Shown: positions 50,811 to 58,988 of the stretch, piece after piece | Numbering within the stretch: the stretch's first letter is position 1 | How the letters are laid out: each line of letters opens with the position of its first letter | DNA from: Paenibacillus sp. BIC5C1 | Lineage (GTDB): Bacteria; Bacillota; Bacilli; Paenibacillales; Paenibacillaceae | NCBI RefSeq assembly: GCF_032399705.1 | Contig: NZ_CP135922.1 | Coordinates: 4,898,001-4,962,000 of the forward strand | Length of the DNA: 64,000 bases | Direction of reading: 5' to 3' | Program-made: the position numbers and the translations under genes | Notes under the pieces: generated by a model | Database searches by the model: none | What the model was told of the DNA's origin: nothing | What the model saw: the letters and a program-made list of their open reading frames with translations, nothing else

Positions 50811-51368
50811 TCGCAACTTAAGTATTGCTCTGTCCATCATGTCCTGAGTTAACCCGATATAGTCCAATGTCTCTCTTGGATCGCTGTGTCCAAACATCTC
50901 CATTAGTAACGCTAAATTTTCTGGATCGTCCATATACAGACGGTATGCCCAGGTCTTTCGCAATGAGTGAACCCCTATATCTTTCAATCTGAATTCACGA
51001 GCTGCTTCACTCAGAAAACGATATGCAGTGGTCCGATCAATCGGCTGTTTCCGCATTCGACTTACTGTTTTAACTTGGCGGCTTGGAAATAGACAATCAT
51101 TCGGGAACATGTCCGCAGTGTACTCATCGAGATCTGATCGAATACTCGGATGAATTATAAATGTTTTAGCATGCTTGTTCTTTTGCTCAACCATGCTTAT
51201 GTGAGTTCCCTTGGTTTGCCACACCCTAAGACTCAGCAAGTCTGATACCCTCAGGCCGCTGTATATACCCATACAAAAGAATAAGTAATTGCGCATGCTT
51301 CGTATATAGAAGTATTCCTTCATTCCGTCTATAACACGTTCATCACGGATCGGCTGGACTTTCCTCAT
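50808..51368 (-). CDS. Minimal tyrosine recombinase
   Basis: 186 residues, only the catalytic domain. Active residues: Arg40 (SGLRVSDLL), a Lys in QKNKHAK (Lys63-Lys68), His134-x-x-Arg137 (VHSLRKTW), His161 (GHSDP) and Tyr170 (TLDYIG). The SAM-like arm domain of normal integrases is missing. It lies between early genes and terminase, not beside the attachment site, so it may resolve multimers or act at another site. Its ATG overlaps the upstream zinc-protein stop. Confidence 0.85.
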   Translation of the reverse strand: MRKVQPIRDERVIDGMKEYFYIRSMRNYLFFCMGIYSGLRVSDLLSLRVWQTKGTHISMVEQKNKHAKTFIIHPSIRSDLDEYTADMFPNDCLFPSRQVKTVSRMRKQPIDRTTAYRFLSEAAREFRLKDIGVHSLRKTWAYRLYMDDPENLALLMEMFGHSDPRETLDYIGLTQDMMDRAILKLR

Positions 51369-51535
51369 TTCATCACCTTCTCTGGATCATGGTCCTTCTT
51401 CCAACATCTCGGTATAATACATAGCTGATTCACTCCCGTCCACGTTCCCCATCCACACCCACGACATTGTTCCGGCTGCTTGTCCGATACCCTTGGAATA
51501 GCCGGTTCATTTCTGCTGAAATAGTTACCCTCCAT
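51365..51535 (-). CDS. Small zinc-ribbon-like protein, 56 aa
   Basis: 56 residues. CRGCGWGTW with a later pair of Cys (LCIIPRCWKK) could bind one zinc. ATG 51535 has GGAGGG upstream; its stop overlaps the recombinase start (ATGA), implying coupled translation and perhaps a partner role. Confidence 0.55.
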   Translation of the reverse strand: MEGNYFSRNEPAIPRVSDKQPEQCRGCGWGTWTGVNQLCIIPRCWKKDHDPEKVMK

Positions 51536-51552
51536 ACCCTTCCCTCCAATGC

Positions 51553-51575
51553 AAAAAGGCCGCTTTTCAGCGACC
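51553..51575 (-). terminator. Terminator ending the early operon
   Basis: AGG-CGCT and AGCG-CCT stem around GAAA, then TTTTTG read leftwards, about 65 bases past the stop at 51640. Confidence 0.6.
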
Positions 51576-51639
51576 TGATGTTATAATTCTTTATGGAAAG
51601 AGTCTATCTTGAAATTACTGTTTACCCACTACTAATTTT

Positions 51640-51948
51640 TCAAAATAACTCAAACAACTTGTTAAACTTCTCGGTTCCAAAGTAATTATAGTTACCAGCT
51701 CCACCATTAATAATGATTATATACGGCTCATCTTTGAACTCACTCTCATGGCGCTCATCGACTTGAAGAAGAAAACCATCTTTGTGTAGTCCGAATTGGT
51801 TAAAATTATTCCCTGTTTCCACAGAATAATAAGTACTCTTATTAGGATTGCTTTTAACGAGATTGTATATAATTTTCTTCAAGCCTATGTCAGAGAAATG
51901 TTCACCATCACCAGTAACTAATTTGAATGTTTCGTAAATTTTACCCAT
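51640..51948 (-). CDS. Hypothetical phage protein, 102 aa
   Basis: 102 residues, strand rich and aromatic (STYYSVETGNNFNQFG, EPYIIIINGGAGNYNYFG). AGGAGGTGG ribosome site directly before ATG 51948. Followed by a terminator. AT-rich compared with neighbours, so possibly a recent cargo gene. No family recognised. Confidence 0.5.
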   Translation of the reverse strand: MGKIYETFKLVTGDGEHFSDIGLKKIIYNLVKSNPNKSTYYSVETGNNFNQFGLHKDGFLLQVDERHESEFKDEPYIIIINGGAGNYNYFGTEKFNKLFELF

Positions 51949-52005
51949 TTTTCCACCTCCTTTATTTTTATATCGGTATGAAGCTGTTACAATTTAATCC
52001 TATTC

Positions 52006-52641
52006 TTAAAACGCAATACTTCTAAGTGCTATCTCGCCATCTTTGTTTCTACCCCGACCATAATCAATCGTAACAAAGTCCAAAGTCCTGTTGAATTTAA
52101 GGCTGTTAGCAATGCCTGCTATTGCCCTGCGCCGTTTATCTGCAAATGTAGTTGCTGCAATACCAGGAACGTCCTTACGATATCCTTTCTCCATGTAAAC
52201 TTGGGCCTTCAAATACTTCTTACCTTCCAAGAATAGCAATCTGGCTGCTACACTCTCATGAGGATCTTTAATGTTGTTTATGGCGAAACGAATGTTATTG
52301 GTTATGAATACGTAAAGCTTGTAGTTATCATGACGCTTGTCTTTCATAATGACCGAATTAGCTGTAACGTCTGCTGTCAGCTCATGACCTGATTCTCGCT
52401 TGGCAACCGAACCCTCAGCAGACAATAATTCGTATGCCGACATTCCATTTTCGATTTGTTTAAGTGCATATTCATAATTTTGTATGATGTCAATCATATC
52501 TACATATTTCCCAAGTAGCCATTTAGTTTTACGGATATCTTCTTTATCCACATCCGAAAAAAAATTTAACTGGATAATTTTATTTGTATCATCAATGTCT
52601 TCCTGCTTAGGCGTGATAACTACTACCTCTTCTTTGCTCAT
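52006..52641 (-). CDS. Possible late-gene regulator, 211 aa
   Basis: 211 residues, mainly helical. An N-terminal acidic strand is followed by a helical body (TKWLLGKYVDMIDIIQNYEYALKQ in two parts) and a basic C-terminal region (ADKRRRAIAGIANSLKFNRT). The position at the end of the early block ahead of the late genes is where ArpU-like regulators sit, but I see no clear HTH. Regulator status is inference. Confidence 0.4.
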   Translation of the reverse strand: MSKEEVVVITPKQEDIDDTNKIIQLNFFSDVDKEDIRKTKWLLGKYVDMIDIIQNYEYALKQIENGMSAYELLSAEGSVAKRESGHELTADVTANSVIMKDKRHDNYKLYVFITNNIRFAINNIKDPHESVAARLLFLEGKKYLKAQVYMEKGYRKDVPGIAATTFADKRRRAIAGIANSLKFNRTLDFVTIDYGRGRNKDGEIALRSIAF

Positions 52642-52868
52642 GCCGTTCCCTCCCGGATCTCCCGCTTACATTTTTCTCTCATCAATTCCAAGCACCTATC
52701 TTCGAACCACTCAAGTTCCCTCTTGACCTGATCCCGGTCGGAAGCAATCTTAGCATTGATTTCAGTCAGCTCTTTCATTGCTTGATCACGTTCGTTTATA
52801 GCTTCAATCAAATCCTCTGGAGCTACGCCTTCCCATTCACTTATCAAACCAGCCACTCGGTTGTTCAT
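52638..52868 (-). CDS. Coiled-coil phage protein, 76 aa
   Basis: 76 residues, one long charged helix (RDQAMKELTEINAKIASDRD, ELEWFEDRCLELMREKCK). Overlaps both neighbours by 4 bases, so it is part of a tightly coupled early operon. Function unknown. Confidence 0.5.
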   Translation of the reverse strand: MNNRVAGLISEWEGVAPEDLIEAINERDQAMKELTEINAKIASDRDQVKRELEWFEDRCLELMREKCKREIREGTA

Positions 52869-53104
52869 TCCACCACCAACTTCCCTAATTCCTTGATTTC
52901 TGCTTTGGTTTTCGCTTTGGTGAACCCATTGAGATAAGCGACCTTTTTCATGGCATGTTTAGACTCCACTTTGACTGTTTTCTTTTCCGCAGGCGACATA
53001 TCATGACTCACAAAGTCGTACCATCTCCGTTGTGCTTTCAACCCTTCGATTAAGCTCGACTGGATTGCAATCGCATCATCATACGTTAAACCGAATTTTC
53101 TCAT
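52865..53104 (-). CDS. Hypothetical early phage protein, 79 aa
   Basis: 79 residues, helical and basic (SPAEKKTVKVESKHAMKKVA, FTKAKTKAEIKELGKLV). Coupled by ATGA overlaps with the genes on both sides. No family recognised. Confidence 0.5.
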   Translation of the reverse strand: MRKFGLTYDDAIAIQSSLIEGLKAQRRWYDFVSHDMSPAEKKTVKVESKHAMKKVAYLNGFTKAKTKAEIKELGKLVVE

Positions 53105-53343
53105 TCTGTATCCGCTCCTTCCTCAACCAATTCGAAACAATCGTCCAGTTCAAGTGTCCCGTTCATATCCAAGCACCCTACGTATACTTCTCTTCCCTGG
53201 CTATCTGTCGAATAATATTCTTCTGACTCCTTGTGCAAATCTGCTACCAGTTCCTCACCGTAATTGACTGCACACACCAATCTACCATTGCCAAGGTTGA
53301 ATTCCTCAAATGAATCGGTGCATCTCACCTTAATCTGTTTCAT
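53101..53343 (-). CDS. Hypothetical acidic early phage protein, 80 aa
   Basis: 80 residues, strand rich and acidic (MKQIKVRCTDSFEEFNLGNG, then LDDCFELVEEGADTE). Start 53343 follows AAGGAG. Small SH3-like or OB-like barrel possible. Overlaps YopX by 4 bases. Confidence 0.5.
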   Translation of the reverse strand: MKQIKVRCTDSFEEFNLGNGRLVCAVNYGEELVADLHKESEEYYSTDSQGREVYVGCLDMNGTLELDDCFELVEEGADTE

Positions 53344-53753
53344 TGTTCCGCTCCTTCCTTGGGAGCCAACCACTCAGGGTTGTTGTAGATGTTCCCGATT
53401 ATTTCAGCGTCCGTCACGTCATATCCCGTCCATCCACCATTGCCTGCGTTTGCTTTGTACAAACTCACCGGTACCGCCTTAAACCGCGATTGTTTGGTGT
53501 CATAACAGATAATCCGAACCTCTACGTCATTTTCTTGAATGTCTCCTTCGAATATCGGATACCCGAATCTATCTTCCCGTCCTAATGGTTGCATGAATTC
53601 AAAATCACTCATTCGAAGTTTGTGATACCCTCTGCCATCCATCGGCAGATAAACGCCGACTACCTTCGTTTCATAAATAATGCTTTCAATCGTTTCTGGC
53701 GGTAACATAAGACCTAAAGGTTTGTACCACGCACGCGGTGCTTTTGGTTGCAT
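53340..53753 (-). CDS. YopX family protein
   Basis: 137 residues. The YopX signature is visible: LREDRFGYPIFEGDI-type motif (here GREDRFGYPIFEGDI), then GWTGYDVTDAEIIGNIYNNP and PEWL at the end. YopX proteins are common in Gram-positive phages; function unknown. Ribosome site AGGAGG upstream. Confidence 0.8.
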   Translation of the reverse strand: MQPKAPRAWYKPLGLMLPPETIESIIYETKVVGVYLPMDGRGYHKLRMSDFEFMQPLGREDRFGYPIFEGDIQENDVEVRIICYDTKQSRFKAVPVSLYKANAGNGGWTGYDVTDAEIIGNIYNNPEWLAPKEGAEQ

Positions 53754-53862
53754 CTTGTATATCCTCCTATTTGGGGAGACCAGAAACCCTTATCCGGCCT
53801 CGCTTCGCTTAGTATTTCGGTCGATTTCGATGGCCTTCGGCCTTATGCATCCGTACTGCGTA

Positions 53863-54102
53863 TCAACCGTAACCTACCTGTTCGCCATCAATAAATCTCT
53901 GCAAATCATCAAAAAATTGTTCTGATGATTGGAACTCGTTATTTCCGATCCTTACGGCAATAGCGTCTGCAAACTCATTATCCGCAGTGTCGATCCCCTG
54001 GGCATTCATCCAATCATATAGCGCCGACAAAAGCTGATGCTCTCTGTCCTTCACTTTCATGTATTGCTCAAAGGTGTTGATAATTCGCTTAGTAACTTTC
54101 AT
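53863..54102 (-). CDS. Hypothetical early phage protein, 79 aa
   Basis: 79 residues, helical and acidic (INTFEQYMKVKDREHQLLSA, QFFDDLQRFIDGEQVGYG). Start 54102 with AGGAGG 9 bases upstream; the frame is open upstream without a site. Function unknown. Confidence 0.5.
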   Translation of the reverse strand: MKVTKRIINTFEQYMKVKDREHQLLSALYDWMNAQGIDTADNEFADAIAVRIGNNEFQSSEQFFDDLQRFIDGEQVGYG

Positions 54103-54124
54103 CCGTCTATTCCTCCTATGAATG

Positions 54125-54469
54125 TTATAAGTCCAGTACAGCCAATAAAGCTGCCTTACATATTGCTTCAGATACGTTTTTACTGGTATAAACCTTCCGG
54201 CCGATATACACATCCACTTCACAAGCTGTGTTGCGCATATTCATCTCCCATGCCCATTCCTTTTGCGCGGTCTTTATTACTTCCCATGCTGCGGACATGT
54301 CCGTGCTGTATCTTTTCGGGCAACCTTCGAATTTTGGCCCCAGTTTGATCCAACCGTCTTTGAATTCACCCGCTTCATATCCCATCACTTCAATGGCTAC
54401 AATCAGATCCAGATTATTTCCGGGCTTTAGTGCCAACACTTGCTCCCGGGTCAACGCTGTTTGTGTCAC
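54125..54469 (-). CDS. Phage ABA-sandwich domain protein
   Basis: 114 residues. MTQTALTREQVLALKPG, DLIVAIEVMGY, YSTDMSAAWEVI and the closing AICKAALLAVLDL match the alpha-beta-alpha sandwich domain common in phage early genes. Function unknown. Confidence 0.7.
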   Translation of the reverse strand: MTQTALTREQVLALKPGNNLDLIVAIEVMGYEAGEFKDGWIKLGPKFEGCPKRYSTDMSAAWEVIKTAQKEWAWEMNMRNTACEVDVYIGRKVYTSKNVSEAICKAALLAVLDL

Positions 54470-54529
54470 GTTATATCCTCCTTAGTAGGGAGAGGCCCAA
54501 AGGACCCGACCCCTGAAATTCAATCTTGT

Positions 54530-55669
54530 TTACGCCGGATCTTCCTCAGCCGATTGTGGCAAGCAATGGTTATATATTTCGATCACTTCCCACGGCCACG
54601 AACCTTTCACGGTTACTTTTAGATTGCCGTTCACTTCGATAAATGTGATTTCAATCTCCCCGTTCGTCTCATCATCAAACAAGAACTTAAAGCCTCCGCC
54701 GATTGAAACGAACTCTCCATCAGAGAAACCATATCGCTTTTGGATGTTTGCTTTAACCGATTCAATAATTGCATCCCGTTTTTCGATGTTGTACCAGAGC
54801 GTCAATTTGTTTTCCACTTCAATCTCCCCTTGTTCTTCGAATTTAAGTTGGTGTTCCTTGTATCCTTCGTTGGAGAGAGTAACCTCTACCGTCCGTTGGT
54901 TCCCCTCTCCTTCCTGACCCAAAACTTTCTCTAAAGCCAGTAACATCGTTTCCAAGTCTTCTAAATCCGCTGAATAATCCGACTCTTTATAAACCCGAGT
55001 GTCCAATTTATCCAAGAATCCATAATCTATCGTCCATCCTCCTTCTCCATCCGGTTGCCGTGGGAACTTGATCTTACGTGCCTCTTCAAGCTCCTGCTGT
55101 AACTTGTGTGCTGCCTCCTGTGCTGCATCTCGTTCTGCTGCGTATCTTCGTGAATAATACTCATGCAGTTCGGTGAGGGCAGAGGTTGTATCGTCATCAA
55201 GTAAAGTAGTCATATGCTTAGTTTCTTGTTGTGCCTCTTCAAGCTCCTTGCGGAGCCGGTCTGACTTTTCTTCTGCGGCGTCATAGCATTTTTCCCATTG
55301 TTTACGGTTCTGCTTCGCGATATCTCGATCCAATAAGACTTCTTCCAACGTTTCCAGCAGATAAGCGATATATTCAGGAGCCTTGGCGATCAGGTTTGCA
55401 TCATTATCACGAATGTACACAAACTCTCCACCTAACCCGCATGCGTGACCCACGATGTTATCAGGGGCTTTCAACTGAGGATGGTCATACGCCGTTCCAA
55501 TCAACGTTTCCTCGCACTTGCCCACGGTAGTCTTGTAAATCGCCCACGGCCCCGGTGTGGCTGCTGCCAACGCTTGTTTGATTTCTTCCTGCTTACTCAT
55601 GACCGTTTTCGGTTTACTCAGAATGTTTTTGATAGGCAACTCGCCCTTTTGAAATAAACGTTCACTCAT
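54530..55669 (-). CDS. Ead/Ea22-like early protein with coiled coil
   Basis: 379 residues. Residues 24-110 carry the Ea22-like pattern ALAAATPGPW, FVYIRDNDANLIAKAPEYIA and LLETLEEVLLDRD. A long coiled coil (110-185) follows, then a C-terminal mixed domain (205-379) with AIIESVKANIQKRYGF and ITFIEVNGNLKVTVKG. Start 55669 has GGGGAGG upstream. The C-terminal domain may be a fusion peculiar to this phage. Function unknown. Confidence 0.6.
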   Translation of the reverse strand: MSERLFQKGELPIKNILSKPKTVMSKQEEIKQALAAATPGPWAIYKTTVGKCEETLIGTAYDHPQLKAPDNIVGHACGLGGEFVYIRDNDANLIAKAPEYIAYLLETLEEVLLDRDIAKQNRKQWEKCYDAAEEKSDRLRKELEEAQQETKHMTTLLDDDTTSALTELHEYYSRRYAAERDAAQEAAHKLQQELEEARKIKFPRQPDGEGGWTIDYGFLDKLDTRVYKESDYSADLEDLETMLLALEKVLGQEGEGNQRTVEVTLSNEGYKEHQLKFEEQGEIEVENKLTLWYNIEKRDAIIESVKANIQKRYGFSDGEFVSIGGGFKFLFDDETNGEIEITFIEVNGNLKVTVKGSWPWEVIEIYNHCLPQSAEEDPA

Positions 55670-55685
55670 GACTGTTCTTCCTCCC

Positions 55686-55799
55686 CTAATCCATTTGGCG
55701 ATACGCAAGCACTTGGTAACCTCTTCGTTCCATCTCTGCTACAAACAAAGTGACTGACCTCTCCCTTACATTTGCTTGTGCACCATTGACCGTAATCAT
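55686..55799 (-). CDS. Tiny phage protein, 37 aa
   Basis: 37 residues, MITVNGAQANVRERSVTLFV then VAEMERRGYQVLAYR. Ribosome site GAGGG 6 bases before ATG 55799. Coupled to the next upstream gene. Function unknown. Confidence 0.45.
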   Translation of the reverse strand: MITVNGAQANVRERSVTLFVAEMERRGYQVLAYRQMD

Positions 55800-55806
55800 G
55801 TATCCC

Positions 55807-55980
55807 TCACCGATCCAACGCCGCTTTGATTGCTTCTAAAACCTTCACTTCACGCGCTCGCGGCAGTATCAGGAACACTTTATCCAGATTCGCTGTGCCG
55901 CCATCCTTCGTTCCCGCTACGGCTTCTGTAACTGCCTTTTGCGCTTGTTTTAGATCGTCCGTTAGTTTTGTGTAGTTCAT
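55807..55980 (-). CDS. Small helical phage protein, 57 aa
   Basis: 57 residues: two helices (MNYTKLTDDLKQAQKAVTEA, LPRAREVKVLEAIKAALDR) joined by a Gly-rich turn. GGAGGG ribosome site 7 bases before ATG 55980. Function unknown. Confidence 0.5.
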   Translation of the reverse strand: MNYTKLTDDLKQAQKAVTEAVAGTKDGGTANLDKVFLILPRAREVKVLEAIKAALDR

Positions 55981-56011
55981 GTATATCCCTCCTTGGTTAG
56001 AGGCCGGAGCC

Positions 56012-56443
56012 TCACCATATTGATGTGCTAATGAGTGTCGGAAACTTCTCAGTCTGATTCAAAACGTCCATGATTGATAGATAGGTTTTTGACCCTTCTT
56101 CGCTCAAAATGAATTTACGCCGCAACTCTTCTTGATCTGTAATCACCGTTACTTCCACGTCTTCAATATCCTCCATGCCCCAATCGTCAATCATGAACTG
56201 CAAGGCTTGTTCGTCATCGGCTGCCGCCACGCGGAATGTTTCTGAGCCATCCTCGATCAGCCAAACCGGGACCGCAGGCACAACTTGTAATTGCACCTTG
56301 CCGGACGGTGTGACAATGTTACCTCCGCAATGACACTTCACAGTTTTGTCCGTGGCATTCTGGTCATAATTAACTTCGCTTGCATCATGTTCTGCCCCAC
56401 ATCCCCAGCAATAATTGATGAGTTTCAGGTTTCGCATATCCAT
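56012..56443 (-). CDS. Zinc-ribbon phage protein, 143 aa
   Basis: 143 residues. The N-terminus has CWGCGAEH and KCHCGGN, four Cys of a zinc ribbon (about 12-45). The rest is mixed, with FRVAAADDEQALQFMIDDWG typical of phage proteins that accompany early genes. GGAGAG ribosome site. Function unknown. Confidence 0.55.
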   Translation of the reverse strand: MDMRNLKLINYCWGCGAEHDASEVNYDQNATDKTVKCHCGGNIVTPSGKVQLQVVPAVPVWLIEDGSETFRVAAADDEQALQFMIDDWGMEDIEDVEVTVITDQEELRRKFILSEEGSKTYLSIMDVLNQTEKFPTLISTSIW

Positions 56444-56522
56444 GTGTTATCTCTCCTTTGGTGGGCCTAGCCCTCATTGTGTGGTGGGAAGGGAGGGTAT
56501 TCCCTTCCTCTGTTATGGGGTG

Positions 56523-57377
56523 CTAACCTAAATATCGTTTAACAGCTTGACCAACCCATCTGCCCATTGGGACAGCTACTGCGTTGCCGATCTGCCTGTA
56601 TGCATCGTTGTCCGATCCAGCAAACTGGAACCAATCCGGGAAGCCTTGCAACCGCGCATACTCTCGCACCGAATACGGTCGGATGGACTTTCCATCATTG
56701 ACCAACCGTGTGGACCTGTCCTTGGCGTAATGAGCCACACACGTTGGCGCCTTGCCGTCCAAACTAGTGATGATAGGCAAATCTCTGTACTCTCCGTTCA
56801 ATCGCTTCTGGACGTAATCTGGAGCGTACACCTCAGCGCCTACGTCAACAATGTCCCTCATGCTAACCGGGTTTGATTCAGGGTATGGAAGGTCATGTAT
56901 CGGTCGTTTTGTTCCAATCACGATCAACCGTTTGCGTTCTTGTGGCAGCCACATGTTTGCGTTAACCGGGCATTCCACGCGAACGTAATAGTTCGGGAGC
57001 CGTGTCAGACACTCCATTACAACCTGAAACTTCTTCATACCAGGAACATTCTCGACTACGTATACCTCCGGCTGAGCCAGTGCTACGTGCCGGAAGAAGT
57101 GGAGGAACAAATCGTCTCCGGTCCGGGTCCCATGAATATCTGCAATGGCGCTGTATTTGGTGCACGGGAATGTCCCGATATATACGTCCGCGTCCTGTTG
57201 GTCCAAGACGGTGATTTTGGTAATGTCTGATTCATTAACGTTATGGTTGAAGTTCTGCCGCAGCGTGTCGCAGGCCATTTTGTCGATCTCGAATGATTCA
57301 ATGACGTTTATTCCCGCCTCCATCATCCCGAGGTCCATGCCGCCTGCGCCGCTGAAATAACTCTTGGCTGTGATCAT
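56523..57377 (-). CDS. DNA (cytosine-5) methyltransferase
   Basis: 284 residues, short for the family. Motif I FSGAGGMDLG (8-17), catalytic motif IV FPCTKYS with Cys72, motif VI VVENVPG (Glu109), motif VIII QERKRLIVIG, motif IX PYSVREYARLQGFPDW and motif X RQIGNAVAVPMG are all present; the target-recognition region between VIII and IX is brief. No partner endonuclease adjoins it, so it is an orphan that probably masks phage DNA from host restriction or marks it for another purpose. Confidence 0.92.
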   Translation of the reverse strand: MITAKSYFSGAGGMDLGMMEAGINVIESFEIDKMACDTLRQNFNHNVNESDITKITVLDQQDADVYIGTFPCTKYSAIADIHGTRTGDDLFLHFFRHVALAQPEVYVVENVPGMKKFQVVMECLTRLPNYYVRVECPVNANMWLPQERKRLIVIGTKRPIHDLPYPESNPVSMRDIVDVGAEVYAPDYVQKRLNGEYRDLPIITSLDGKAPTCVAHYAKDRSTRLVNDGKSIRPYSVREYARLQGFPDWFQFAGSDNDAYRQIGNAVAVPMGRWVGQAVKRYLG

Positions 57378-57465
57378 GTGTGTCTTGTCTCCCTTCCTCT
57401 GTTATCCGGGGAAACTAAACCCCAAATAACATTACAAATTCGTTGTTATATGAATTATTTACATA

Positions 57466-58131
57466 TTAATCATCGAAGTGTCCGTATCCAAACGGGACCT
57501 GATGCTTCTCTTCAACTCTTACGATATCGTTGATTAACGATTCAAAAATAGAGATCTGTTTATCATCCATCATTTCAATAAGCCGGACCTCTTTTGCTTT
57601 CAACGAACGTCCTGCCGCAGAAGAAATAAGTTCTTTAACCGGGTTCAAAGATTGTTGGCGATTCTGTTTCTCCTGCTCCGCTTTCTGCAACGCATCTTGC
57701 TTCCGGTTATACTCGTCCCAATCTTGTTCGTCGAACCAAAAGCGGTCTCCATATTTATCACGGAAGGCGGAAATCCAAAATTGGAGTAATTCTTCGTTGG
57801 TTTGAATCCGATCATGACAGGGCCAGCAAAGCCTTAGGCCGTTGGTTTTAACTCCCCGTCCTTTTCTGCCTCGCGGATATACATGGTGAGTAGTTGTCCC
57901 TTCCGCAATCTTGCAGCATTCACAAATTCCGTTTGATTCTTCGATAAGTTCAGCTACGACTTCTTTCGGAAAATCGCCGCGCTCCTTCGAGCCTGGTCTG
58001 GATTGGTGATGGGCTAAAATGTCCTTCTTCCATTCCGGTACAGGCTTTTTGTCTTTCTTACTTCGCCCGAAGCTGCTCACTTTCTTTTCTTTCACTTTTT
58101 TCTCCGGTTTCCAGAATGTCTGATGGGCCAT
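57466..58131 (-). CDS. HNH endonuclease
   Basis: 221 residues. The core CECCKIAEGTTTHHVYPRGR, then NGLRLCWPCHDRIQ, has two CxxC zinc pairs and the HH/N/H catalytic residues of HNH nucleases. A basic N-terminus (KKVKEKKVSSFGRSKKDKK) may bind DNA. Start 58131 with GGTGGATGAGG upstream. In an early operon it may assist replication or packaging, or be free-standing. Confidence 0.82.
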   Translation of the reverse strand: MAHQTFWKPEKKVKEKKVSSFGRSKKDKKPVPEWKKDILAHHQSRPGSKERGDFPKEVVAELIEESNGICECCKIAEGTTTHHVYPRGRKGRGVKTNGLRLCWPCHDRIQTNEELLQFWISAFRDKYGDRFWFDEQDWDEYNRKQDALQKAEQEKQNRQQSLNPVKELISSAAGRSLKAKEVRLIEMMDDKQISIFESLINDIVRVEEKHQVPFGYGHFDD

Positions 58132-58195
58132 TTCCTCATCCACCTTTCCTTCCTATTCCCTGTGCTTATGCTTATATTTTGAACCTATTTCACTG

Positions 58196-58375
58196 CTATT
58201 CCACTACGGATTTTATAGGCTCCAATAACCCAACCTGTTCCAGAACAGCATAGTGCGCTTGTCTCTCCTCAGCGGTTGCTTGGACTCCGTTTACCGAATA
58301 ACCGACATAAAAAGCAATAGCTTGCTGCACTTCGGTAGGCTGTTCATCAAAGTTGTTTAAATCTACAGTACTCAC
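58196..58375 (-). CDS. Small phage protein, 59 aa
   Basis: 59 residues, mainly helical (PTEVQQAIAFYVGYSVNGVQ, HYAVLEQVGLLEPIK). GTG 58375 is 8 bases after GGGAGG, which decides this start over an upstream ATG at 58420. Function unknown. Confidence 0.5.
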   Translation of the reverse strand: MSTVDLNNFDEQPTEVQQAIAFYVGYSVNGVQATAEERQAHYAVLEQVGLLEPIKSVVE

Positions 58376-58388
58376 ATCAAAACCTCCC

Positions 58389-58568
58389 TTACAATGCCGA
58401 CAATCGACTATATTTTTCATCGAATTTTGATTTAATATCAGAAGGTAAATCACTGACAACTTCATCCCACACATTCAACAAATCTTTGTTATAAGAACTG
58501 GCCTGTCTAATCTGTGCATACCTTTCAGATAAGGCTGCGGAGAATTCATCTTTTTCAGCTTCAGTCAC
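58389..58568 (-). CDS. Small acidic helical phage protein, 59 aa
   Basis: 59 residues (EAEKDEFSAALSERYAQIRQ, LLNVWDEVVSDLP, SKFDEKYSRLSAL). The GTG at 58568 has GGGAGG 8 bases upstream; the longer ATG frame lacks a site. Function unknown. Confidence 0.5.
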   Translation of the reverse strand: MTEAEKDEFSAALSERYAQIRQASSYNKDLLNVWDEVVSDLPSDIKSKFDEKYSRLSAL

Positions 58569-58640
58569 AGAGCATACCTCCCAATTGACTATTAAGTTCC
58601 AGTACAATGTTGATCGTTCCAGTAAACTGTTTCTTTGTTG

Positions 58641-58667
58641 AGGTCAGGAAATGTTTCCTTTGCCTCT
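58641..58667. repeat. Hairpin sharing a 16-base core with the DUF4062 terminator
   Basis: CAGGAAATGTTTCCTT is identical here (58645-58660) and at 47214-47229. In both places it forms a short stem (AGGAAA/TTTCCT) extended by flanking pairs. This copy lies between two small early genes. Confidence 0.35.
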
Positions 58668-58681
58668 TAGTGGTGCCAACC

Positions 58682-58843
58682 TCACTGGACGTATCCAGTG
58701 AACGCTCTGAGCCTAATGGCCTGTTTTCGTTCGCTCAGACGAACTTTCAACTCTCTAATCCAGATGGTAAGTAAAGTGAGGTCGTATTCAAATTCCCAAT
58801 ACCCATCGGTCCAGTAAGGTGTTTCTTTGTAAGTTCTTCTCAA
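58682..58843 (-). CDS. Small basic phage protein, 53 aa, first early gene
   Basis: 53 residues starting at TTG 58843 with GGAGG 10 bases upstream: MRRTYKETPYWTDGYWEFEY, then a basic helix WIRELKVRLSERKQAIRLR. Aromatic and basic. It is the first leftward gene after the operator region, the place of an early regulator or host-takeover peptide. Function unknown. Confidence 0.5.
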   Translation of the reverse strand: MRRTYKETPYWTDGYWEFEYDLTLLTIWIRELKVRLSERKQAIRLRAFTGYVQ

Positions 58844-58869
58844 AATGATTCAACCTCCAATATATTATC

Positions 58870-58964
58870 CGTTATCGTATTTCGTATATTTGTTGTTTAT
58901 ATAAGCATATACGATATCGTATATTCAGTCAATTCATCTTGCTAATAAATATTCGTTATCGTAT
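58870..58964. promoter_or_regulatory. Operator array between divergent early genes
   Basis: A perfect 18-base palindrome ATATACGAT-ATCGTATAT lies at 58907-58924. The string CGTTATCGTAT occurs twice more, at 58870-58880 and 58954-58964, and TTTCGTATA adjoins the first. All share the ATCGTAT half-site. This three-site layout between divergent genes is like a phage immunity operator. Confidence 0.65.
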
Positions 58965-58988
58965 AATTCCTTTGAAAGGGTGACTACA

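Noticed and set aside
53754..53862. A tiny gene encoding an IEIDRNTKR-like peptide
   Set aside because: Open for about 20 codons but without a start codon or ribosome site.
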